A DNA stretch of 19,383 bases from Candidatus Dadabacteria bacterium (GTDB lineage Bacteria; Desulfobacterota_D; UBA1144; Nemesobacterales; UBA2774): NCBI GenBank assembly GCA_020027805.1, contig JAHKKQ010000017.1, forward strand, positions 1 through 19,383, in the 5' to 3' direction. This document shows, in pieces, positions 7,278 through 13,581 of the stretch. The stretch's first letter is position 1, and each line of letters opens with the position of its first letter. The position numbers were made by a program, and so were the translations under genes. The notes beneath the pieces were generated by a model, which was not told the DNA's origin, searched no databases, and was given only the letters and a program-made list of their open reading frames with translations.

Positions 7278-7305
7278 ATACTAACATGTATAACCCCGCT
7301 GTCAA
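7278..7305 (-). promoter_or_regulatory. Promoter of the TetR gene
   Basis: On the minus strand a perfect TTGACA (7305-7300) and TAGTAT (7283-7278) lie 16 nt apart. The predicted start falls in the operator-like palindrome at 7262-7277, the usual layout for TetR autorepression. The rest of the 7306-7472 gap shows nothing I can name. Confidence 0.5.
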
Positions 7306-7472
7306 GGAACTCCTGTAAATTTGCCGATTAAGCCAATCGAAAAGGGGACTCAGAAGATTGCAAACCCCTGTAACCCAACATTTATTTCGTATTGGCGGGT
7401 ATCATAAAATTTTACGGTGCAGGGTTAGAAATGAGGACAGAGCCGTGAATGCTCGACTTGTGAAAGTATGAA

Positions 7473-8681
7473 TTAATGTTCGATGAGGCTCCTCAGCGCC
7501 GGCGCCGAATCGGAATGCCTTAGGGTCGAGAGGGCTTTCTTTTCTATCTGCCTTATCCTTTCCCTTGTCAGACCGAACCTCTTTCCGATCTCGTCCAGGG
7601 TGAACGTCCCCTGATAGCCTATGCCGAACCTCATCTTTATTATCTCCCTTTCCCTTTCATCCAGTATATGTAAAGCCCGCTCGACGCTTTCGGGTATTGA
7701 GACCTCGGCAATGAGCGAGTCCACGGGAGTCGTATTCAAATCAGGAATATAATCCATAAACGTAGCCATCTCGCCCGCCCAAACAGGGGAGTCGAGTCCG
7801 ACCATCCTGATCCCGTTTCCCGATTCCAGTATCTGTTTAACATTCTCCACGCTCATTTCGACTGAGGCCGCGAGCTCGTATGGATAAGGATCCCTTCCGT
7901 TTTCTTCCACGAATTTCCCGCGCTCAGTCCAGACCTTCCCTGCCTTTTCGAGAACATACGCAGGGATCTTCACAGTCCTGGTCTGGTTAAATACCCCCCT
8001 TATCATCCCTTGATTAATCCACCAGCAGGCATAGGTTGAAAACCTGAAGCCCCTTGTATGGTCGAACCGCTCGACAGCCTTGATAAGGCCGAGGTTCCCC
8101 TCCTGTATCAGATCGAGGAAAGGGATTCCCCTCCCTACATATTTCTTTGCCAGGCTCGCGACGAGTCTGAGGTTGGCTCTTATAAACCGGTTCTTTAACC
8201 TCTCTTCGGCTCTCATGTAAGCTTCGAGAAGAAAAACGAGCTTTCTCAAACGCCCTCTATCGACGCTCTTCATCCCGGGCTTAGCGTTGCATTCGTCGGC
8301 GAGGACCTTTAGCTCACCCGCGCATTGCCCGCTGTCGCCGGAGAGCTTTCTGCCAAGTATCTGACTTATCGCCTTCTTAATACGGAGCGAATGCGCCTCG
8401 CATTCCTTCATCTTGGCGGCAATCTCGATCTCCTCCCTCCTCGTCAGTAGGGATTCCGTACCCACCTCTTTGAAGTAAGCGTTTACGAGCCTGAGCTCCT
8501 GGTTGAGGTGTCCGGGCCCGGGTCCGCGGCTTTCCGCATAAGGTCCGCTTTCGGGCACGTCGTCCCCTTCCGGGAAATCGTATTCCATGCTTTCCGACGG
8601 AACTGTCTCCTCCAATAATAATTCCTGGGATTCATAGTCGATTCCGTCAAAAGCCGCCTCGTATGAAACTGCCTTCTGCAT
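7473..8681 (-). CDS. RpoD/RpoS-like group 2 sigma-70 factor
   Basis: This 402-residue sigma factor has region 1.2 (about 62-95), region 2 (about 163-232, with DLIQEGNLGLIKAVERFDH and the -10-binding FRFSTYACWWINQ), region 3 (about 241-318) and region 4 (about 331-395, ending in FGLTRERIRQIEKKALSTLRH). It lacks the long acidic region 1.1 of the housekeeping factor. Instead it has an acidic, proline-rich N-terminus of about 60 residues, so it is a non-essential group 2 factor of the RpoS/SigB-like kind. These direct RNA polymerase to stress or stationary-phase genes. GAGGAGG lies about 8 nt before the ATG. The leader holds a 9-bp long-range hairpin that may control it. The transporter gene lies 91 nt upstream on the same strand. 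Confidence 0.92.
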   Translation of the reverse strand: MQKAVSYEAAFDGIDYESQELLLEETVPSESMEYDFPEGDDVPESGPYAESRGPGPGHLNQELRLVNAYFKEVGTESLLTRREEIEIAAKMKECEAHSLRIKKAISQILGRKLSGDSGQCAGELKVLADECNAKPGMKSVDRGRLRKLVFLLEAYMRAEERLKNRFIRANLRLVASLAKKYVGRGIPFLDLIQEGNLGLIKAVERFDHTRGFRFSTYACWWINQGMIRGVFNQTRTVKIPAYVLEKAGKVWTERGKFVEENGRDPYPYELAASVEMSVENVKQILESGNGIRMVGLDSPVWAGEMATFMDYIPDLNTTPVDSLIAEVSIPESVERALHILDEREREIIKMRFGIGYQGTFTLDEIGKRFGLTRERIRQIEKKALSTLRHSDSAPALRSLIEH

Positions 8682-8705
8682 TCTAACCCCTCCTCGATGC
8701 CTGTT

Positions 8706-8757
8706 TAGAGGCCCCTATCCGTCCGGCATATGCGCGTGCCTTGGTTTCGGGCCTCTA
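8706..8757 (-). other. Hairpin in the leader of the group 2 sigma gene
   Basis: TAGAGGCCC (8706-8714) and GGGCCTCTA (8749-8757) are perfect reverse complements enclosing 34 nt. The enclosed part holds a smaller GGCA/TGCC hairpin. On the minus strand it ends about 25 nt before the sigma start, just upstream of GAGGAGG. No T-run follows, so it is a poor intrinsic terminator and more likely a leader structure. Confidence 0.45.
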
Positions 8758-8772
8758 TTAAGAAACTACGTC

Positions 8773-10080
8773 TCAACCGAGAAGGGCGGATTTGCCCATG
8801 TAGAAAACGCCTGCGATACAGGCGGTCATAAGACATGCGAGGGTGGCGGCTACGAGCGCCCTGAATCCGACGGAGGCGATATCCCTTTTTCTCGACGGAG
8901 CAAGGGCCGCGGCGCCGCCCACGAATATAGCCATCGAGGCAACGTGAGCGAACCCGCACAGCGCGTAGGCCGTAAGCACGGGGGAACGGGGGTCGATAAT
9001 TATCCCTTCCTTCATCGCCCGCGCGAGGTCCTGGTAGGAAACGATCTCCGTCACCACGGCGCGCTCGCCGATTATTTTAGATATTTGATAAGCGTCAGGC
9101 AGGGGAACCCCTATCACGAGTGTGAAGGGATAAAATAAGTATCCGAGCAGCCCTTTGAGAGACCAGTCGACATTTATTCCGACAAAATTATTGATATATG
9201 AGCCGAGACCCCCTGTAACGAGGTCAAGGAGAGCGACCAGCCCGAGCACCGCGACGAGAAGTGCGACTATGCCCGCGATGAGCCTGAGCCCGCCCTCCGC
9301 TCCGCCAATCACCGCCTCGAAGAGGCTAGCCTCTTTTTCGTAATAAGGTTCGACCTTCATCCCCAGGGTCAGTGGGACTGAGTCCTCCGGGAGTATGAGC
9401 TTGGACATGACCAGAGAGGCGGGAGCTGAAAGTATGGAAGCCGAGACAAGGTGAGCCGCTATAGTGGGGAATTCACTCTTAAGACTGAAAATATATATGG
9501 CGAGAACATTCGACGAAACGGTCGCCATCCCCGCGGTCAGAACGGTACAGAGCTCGGAGCGGGTCATTTGATTGAGAAAAGGCTTTATTGTCAGCAGGGA
9601 CTCGATACCGACAAAGATATTCGACGCAACGCTCATGGATTCCGCCCCCGACACCCTCATTAATCTTGAGCACAGGGAGGAGAAGCCCTTTATCACCCTC
9701 GGCATAACGCCCGCGTAGTAGAGAATGGACATGAGCGCCGAGAAAAAGATTATCGCGGGAAGGGCCTGGAAAGCCAGAAAGAACCCGAGTGAGTCCTCCC
9801 CCGCGGCGTTACGGCTGCCCGGAGGCAGCGCGAGCCTTCCGAAAAGGAACTCCGCGCCCGCAGAGGCCGAGCCCAGGACCTTTACTACAATATCGTTAAC
9901 GAACAGGAACACCTTTGCCCCCGCCGGCAGGAGGAATATAAACGCGCCGAACAGGAGTTGAAGCGAAATTCCCCATATTACCACCCGGTAATTGACATTC
10001 CTTCTGTCAGTGGAAATAAGCCATGCGAATCCGGCCAGTATGAATATTCCGGTGAAACTGACCAGGTTATAATGGCTCAT
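8773..10080 (-). CDS. CNT-family (NupC-like) sodium- or proton-coupled nucleoside transporter
   Basis: This 435-residue, strongly hydrophobic protein has the layout of concentrative nucleoside transporters: N-terminal helices, the gate-domain segment LPAIIFFSALMSILYYAGV, the first re-entrant hairpin (about 154-195, ending MATVSSNVLAIYI) and the second core hairpin (about 333-359, GVPLPDAYQISKIIG). Family members import nucleosides across the inner membrane using an ion gradient. Two substrate motifs differ from the norm. The first hairpin reads GIESLLT where GQTEAPL is usual, and the second reads GERAVVTEIVSY where GxKxxxNEFVAY is usual. Substrate range may therefore differ. GGGAG lies about 9 nt before the ATG. 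The gene leads the regulatory block that contains the sigma and TetR genes. Confidence 0.85.
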   Translation of the reverse strand: MSHYNLVSFTGIFILAGFAWLISTDRRNVNYRVVIWGISLQLLFGAFIFLLPAGAKVFLFVNDIVVKVLGSASAGAEFLFGRLALPPGSRNAAGEDSLGFFLAFQALPAIIFFSALMSILYYAGVMPRVIKGFSSLCSRLMRVSGAESMSVASNIFVGIESLLTIKPFLNQMTRSELCTVLTAGMATVSSNVLAIYIFSLKSEFPTIAAHLVSASILSAPASLVMSKLILPEDSVPLTLGMKVEPYYEKEASLFEAVIGGAEGGLRLIAGIVALLVAVLGLVALLDLVTGGLGSYINNFVGINVDWSLKGLLGYLFYPFTLVIGVPLPDAYQISKIIGERAVVTEIVSYQDLARAMKEGIIIDPRSPVLTAYALCGFAHVASMAIFVGGAAALAPSRKRDIASVGFRALVAATLACLMTACIAGVFYMGKSALLG

Positions 10081-10344
10081 GGGTTTCTCTCCCGACCGAC
10101 CGCGTGGCCCGGGCCCTCCCCACTTCTGAGACCGGCCGGCAGAAATAGGATCCTACTGTAGTTCCGATTTTTTTTTATATAGAAATCATACGCGCGGCAA
10201 GGGGACCGGGCTCTCCGTTAATTCTTTAATTAGAAGAGGAAGGCGATTCCCCGAAAGTGCGCGCTTCATCTAAATAAAGACGGTACTTTAACAAATTACA
10301 ATATCGTATACAATATAACCCACGAAAAACGGAGGAACGTACTG
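10081..10344. other. Divergent intergenic region
   Basis: This 264-bp stretch separates the leftward transporter from the rightward lipoprotein gene. It holds a GC-rich part with the palindrome GGCCCGGGCC just before the transporter, a run of nine T (10168-10176) with TATA-like sequence beside it, and an AT-rich part before the lipoprotein gene. No ORF of note is present. Confidence 0.5.
10288..10314 (+). promoter_or_regulatory. Tentative promoter of the DUF4410-like lipoprotein gene
   Basis: TTAACA (10288-10293) and TACAAT (10309-10314) each differ from consensus by one base but are only 15 nt apart, shorter than ideal. The predicted start would lie about 24 nt before the GTG codon, leaving room for the GGAGG ribosome site. 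Confidence 0.3.
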
Positions 10345-10884
10345 GTGGCTAGATATTTATATATATGCGTAATCCTAAATTTCCTCTTATTATTCGGGTG
10401 TGCCAAAGGCCCGACCAATGTAAATGTGTTCAAAGCGCCTGAGGCCGCATATTCGAGTTACGAAGTCGTTCTGATTCCGGACTTTAGAAAAACGGATCTG
10501 GAATGGGTGCCTTATGATTCCGGCACGGTAATCGCGGATATGGTGGCTGAGGAGCTTAGGACACAGGACAAGTTTAAGGTTATAAGCCGAACTGACGATT
10601 TTGAGTCGTCCGGGGGTCAGAAGACCCTATTGGTCGACGGAATAGTCAGCGGATATACCCGCGGCTGTAAATACTGTGAATATATTTTTCAGGGTTTTGA
10701 TGATAAAGGAAAAATGTCCGTTCAGGTCAGGGTTACTTTGGTCGATGAAACTACGGGGGAAGTCCTTGCAGACGTCGGTATAGACGGAAGGGCAAAACCC
10801 CCGGGCACCGGAAGAAGCAAGTATGTGAGAGTTGTGGATGAAATTGTTAAGGTGATAGACGCCGTGAATAGCGGCAAGTCTTGA
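10345..10884 (+). CDS. DUF4410-like lipoprotein
   Basis: The product is 179 residues. The N-terminus is a lipoprotein signal with the lipobox LFGC, Cys19 being the predicted lipid-modified residue. The mature part starts with a beta-strand entry (SYEVVLIPDF), then a helix (VIADMVAEELRTQDKFKVI) and the segment LLVDGIVSGYTRG...MSVQVRVTLVDETTGEVLADV. That layout matches the DUF4410 family, whose molecular role is not established. A CKYC pair at 108-111 is unusual for the family. The start is GTG at 10345, with GGAGG 9 nt upstream. Codon 20 (Ala) does not give a clear outer-membrane sorting rule. The gene stands alone, with 210 nt before yacL. Confidence 0.7.
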   Translation: MARYLYICVILNFLLLFGCAKGPTNVNVFKAPEAAYSSYEVVLIPDFRKTDLEWVPYDSGTVIADMVAEELRTQDKFKVISRTDDFESSGGQKTLLVDGIVSGYTRGCKYCEYIFQGFDDKGKMSVQVRVTLVDETTGEVLADVGIDGRAKPPGTGRSKYVRVVDEIVKVIDAVNSGKS

Positions 10885-11015
10885 TGGCTTTACTATAAAA
10901 AAATAACAATTTCAGCTCCCCTTGCGGATTCCGGAACAAGTAATCGAAAGCACGCCCGGGTATAAGACTGACATCTATTTATTTCATGGTTTAATCGAAG
11001 CTCTCTTTCGTAAAC

Positions 11016-11043
11016 TTGTGAAAATTTAGCGATTACTTATACT
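11016..11043 (+). promoter_or_regulatory. Promoter of the yacL-ispD-ispF operon
   Basis: TTGTGA (11016-11021) and TATACT (11038-11043) are 16 nt apart. Transcription would start near 11050 and give a 45-nt leader containing the GGTGAGGGAG ribosome site. The remainder of the 10885-11094 gap shows no other feature. Confidence 0.45.
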
Positions 11044-11094
11044 TAGTCGTAACCGAATCCATACAAGAGGGGCAGGGATTGCGGTGAGGGAGAA

Positions 11095-12111
11095 ATGAAA
11101 ACAAAGGTTCTATTTTTTATACTAGGTGCCGCAACGGGCTTTTTTATAGCCTATACGCACTACGACATCATTATTGCAGCCGGCGCGGCTGTTCTTTTAG
11201 GAGCAGTATCCACGGGTATCGCGCTCGTGCTCGAACATAACCTCCGGAACTATACACCCAGGTCTTTTCTTGGAGCCGCTATTGGAATAGCCGCGGCCTC
11301 CCTATCCTTTTTTGCAGTCAGGGAGGTTATTTCTGGGTTCGCGCTTCCGGGAGAGATATCATCTTTAATCTCGGCGGCGTTCTTCCTTTTTCTTTTCCAC
11401 GCCGGAATTACCATCGGCTACAGGAAGGCAAAGGAAACCGAACAGCAGGCCGCAAGACGGGTTCACACGAGGATGGTGACCGAGACGAAGATACTGGATA
11501 CGAGTGTTATCATAGACGGCAGAATAGCCGACGTCGCCGAAGCGGGTTTCATAAACGGGACGATGATAATCCCCAAGTTCATTATCAAAGAGCTCCAGCA
11601 TATCGCGGATTCGTCCGAGCCTATTAAGCGCGTCCGGGGACGGAGGGGCCTCGATGTCCTCAAGAGAATGCAGAAGGACATACCGAACGTCTCCGTAAAA
11701 ATCACGAACCATGATTTCCCCAACATAAAAGAAGCTGATCTCAAACTCGTGGAGCTCGCGAGGAGGCTCAAGGGCATAATCATCACCAACGACTTTAACC
11801 TCAATAAAGTGGCCAGTCTCCAGAACGTCAAGGTAATGAACCTGAACCAGCTTTCGAACGCGCTCAAGCCCGTGGTCCTTCCCGGAGAAACGATGAGCAT
11901 TCACGTCGTTAAAGAGGGAAAGGAAGAAAATCAGGGCGTTGGGTACCTGGACGACGGCACTATGGTCGTCGTGGACGAAGCCAAGAGGTACTTGGGAGAC
12001 CATATAGAGGTATCTGTTACGAGCGTGCTGCAGACCCCGACCGGAAGAATGATATTCTCGAGGGTCAAGGACGAGGACAGCAAGCACATGGTTTCCGACT
12101 ACCGTGGCTAA
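11095..12111 (+). CDS. yacL: YacL-like membrane PIN/TRAM-domain protein
   Basis: This 338-residue protein has four N-terminal transmembrane helices (about 3-20, 24-46, 57-76 and 87-108). A PIN nuclease-like domain follows (about 131-245), with acidic metal-site candidates in ILDTSVIIDGR (Asp135, Asp141) and in TNDFNL (Asp222). A TRAM RNA-binding domain (about 255-325) closes it. PIN-TRAM proteins of this type are predicted membrane-bound RNases or toxin-derived proteins, and their substrate is unknown. The yacL-ispD-ispF order is the same as in Bacillus subtilis and several deltaproteobacteria, which supports the name. A GGGAG ribosome site lies close before the ATG. The 3' end overlaps ispD by 8 bp, implying translational coupling. 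Confidence 0.9.
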   Translation: MKTKVLFFILGAATGFFIAYTHYDIIIAAGAAVLLGAVSTGIALVLEHNLRNYTPRSFLGAAIGIAAASLSFFAVREVISGFALPGEISSLISAAFFLFLFHAGITIGYRKAKETEQQAARRVHTRMVTETKILDTSVIIDGRIADVAEAGFINGTMIIPKFIIKELQHIADSSEPIKRVRGRRGLDVLKRMQKDIPNVSVKITNHDFPNIKEADLKLVELARRLKGIIITNDFNLNKVASLQNVKVMNLNQLSNALKPVVLPGETMSIHVVKEGKEENQGVGYLDDGTMVVVDEAKRYLGDHIEVSVTSVLQTPTGRMIFSRVKDEDSKHMVSDYRG

Positions 12112-12814
12112 TATTCGCGCCTCGGCTGTCATTGCGGCAGCCGGTCAGGGAAAACGGTTCGGGGACGGTTTGCCGAAGCAGTTCCTGCCTCTCAGGGGAA
12201 AGCCCGTCTTGGCATATTCGGTAGAAACGTTCTCGAAGTCCGACCTCATCGGCGAGATAATCATAGTCGTCCCGGAAGATTGGGTCCGCGCGGTCAAGAC
12301 CGATATAGTGGACAGGCTCTCAATCCCCAAGGTAACGAAAATAATTCCCGGGGGCCCTGAAAGACAGGACTCCGTCCTTAACGGTTTCAACTCCCTCTCC
12401 GGGACGCCCGACGTCGTGGCAGTCCACGACGGAGCGCGCCCGCTCATATCGCTCGAGCTCCTGGAAGAGGTAATCAGGCAGGCTTCCGCGTGCGGAGCGG
12501 CGTTAGCCGCACTCCCCCCAAACGATACGATCAAGAAATCCTCCCCGGATATGTACGTAGACGGCACGGTTCCCAGGGAATCCCTATGGTTCGCGCAGAC
12601 CCCCCAGGCCTTCAGATATGAGGTATTGAAAAATGCGCTCTCGAAGGCGGCGGATGACCGCTTTACGGGCACCGACGAGTCCCTCCTCGTCGAGAGGACG
12701 GGCGTAAGGGTGAAGATCGTGAAAGGCTCCCCTTACAACATCAAGATTACGACACCCGAGGACCTTGCGCTCGGAGAGCTCATATTGAATATGAGAGAGG
12801 GCGGAGCGGAATAA
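12104..12814 (+). CDS. ispD: 2-C-methyl-D-erythritol 4-phosphate cytidylyltransferase
   Basis: This 236-residue enzyme joins CTP and methylerythritol 4-phosphate, the third step of the MEP isoprenoid pathway in the cytoplasm. It shows the CTP-binding loop AAAGQGKRFGDGLPKQF (11-27) with the key Arg and Lys residues, VHDGARPL (107-114) with the metal-binding Asp, FAQTPQAFR (153-161), TGTDESLLVE (178-187) and the closing ITTPEDL. Length is normal. The start is a GTG at 12104 inside the end of yacL, with no clear ribosome site of its own, so reinitiation after yacL is likely. The ispF gene follows after 67 nt, the usual partnership. Confidence 0.96.
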   Translation: MANIRASAVIAAAGQGKRFGDGLPKQFLPLRGKPVLAYSVETFSKSDLIGEIIIVVPEDWVRAVKTDIVDRLSIPKVTKIIPGGPERQDSVLNGFNSLSGTPDVVAVHDGARPLISLELLEEVIRQASACGAALAALPPNDTIKKSSPDMYVDGTVPRESLWFAQTPQAFRYEVLKNALSKAADDRFTGTDESLLVERTGVRVKIVKGSPYNIKITTPEDLALGELILNMREGGAE

Positions 12815-12881
12815 AAAACTAAACCATCCCTTCCAAAAAAAATATGCTCATTTATGATTACTCCATTTAAGGGCCGCATCA

Positions 12882-13364
12882 ATGTATAGAATAGGGTTTG
12901 GATTCGACGCCCATAGGTTCTCGGAAGGCAGGCAGCTCGTACTGGGCGGCGTGGAGATACCGTTCGAGCGCGGTTTATCCGGGCACTCGGACGCCGATGT
13001 GCTGACTCACGCGATATGCGACGCGCTCCTCGGGGCATTGGGGGAGGGAGACATAGGGACTCAGTTCCCTGACACCGATCCCCGGTACAAAGGCGCGTCG
13101 AGCCTGCTATTCCTGAGCGAGATATTGAAACTGATAGCCGCGGAAGGGTACGAAATCGGGAACATCGACAGCGTCATAGTATGCGAAAAACCGAAGATCG
13201 CCCCTCACGTTCCCGCCATAAAGAATACCCTCTCTCAAATCACGGGGCTTTCCGGGAAGGCGCTCGGCTTGAAGGCCACCACCACCGACCGCATGGGCTT
13301 TACGGGCAGGGGAGAAGGCATAGCGTCTTATGCAGTCGCGCTAATTTGTAAACGCTCCGCTTGA
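12882..13364 (+). CDS. ispF: 2-C-methyl-D-erythritol 2,4-cyclodiphosphate synthase
   Basis: This 160-residue trimeric enzyme of the MEP pathway cyclises the CDP-ME 2-phosphate product. The zinc ligands are present in RIGFGFDAHRF (Asp9, His11) and in HSDADVLTHAICDALLGA (His43). The substrate loop GDIGTQFPDTDPRYKGA and the signature GLKATTTDRMGFTGRGEGIA are both intact, so the gene is functional by sequence. AAGGG lies about 8 nt before the ATG. IspE, the kinase between the IspD and IspF steps, is not in the window. Confidence 0.97.
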   Translation: MYRIGFGFDAHRFSEGRQLVLGGVEIPFERGLSGHSDADVLTHAICDALLGALGEGDIGTQFPDTDPRYKGASSLLFLSEILKLIAAEGYEIGNIDSVIVCEKPKIAPHVPAIKNTLSQITGLSGKALGLKATTTDRMGFTGRGEGIASYAVALICKRSA

Positions 13365-13373
13365 ATAGCATCC

Positions 13374-13470
13374 GGATCGGCGCAAGTCCGGGCGATGCCG
13401 CCGCTTCCGATCCATCCGGCTGCGCCTCAATTCCCGAATACGGGTTCCTCCGCTCTGCTCAAGTATTCGG
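13374..13470. other. Palindromic stretch downstream of ispF
   Basis: Two hairpins follow the ispF stop. GGATCGG (13374-13380) pairs with CCGATCC (13407-13413), and CCGAATAC (13434-13441) pairs with GTATTCGG (13463-13470). No T-run follows either, so these are weak intrinsic-terminator candidates. They may mark a repeat element or a Rho-dependent end. No gene is visible between 13365 and 13581. Confidence 0.35.
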
Positions 13471-13508
13471 AGTAGTCCGTGCATTAGAAAGTTAAATCAA
13501 AATTTTAT

Positions 13509-13538
13509 TTGTGAACAATCCCCTCTTCGTCATATAAT
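13509..13538 (+). promoter_or_regulatory. Promoter of the comEC-like gene
   Basis: A perfect TATAAT (13533-13538) follows TTGTGA (13509-13514) with an 18-nt spacer. The predicted start is near 13545, giving a leader of about 37 nt. This uncouples the gene from the ispF transcript. Confidence 0.45.
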
Positions 13539-13581
13539 TGATACTCATACTCGGATCGGGAGTCAGGCACTTCCGGGGCAT

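Noticed and set aside
10168..10176. Run of nine T as an intrinsic terminator
   Set aside because: No GC stem precedes it on the plus strand, and it lies upstream of both flanking divergent genes, not after a gene.
11365..12132. 255-codon minus-strand frame opposite yacL
   Set aside because: Antisense to a clear PIN/TRAM gene, with no recognisable domain. Its length is explained by codon bias.
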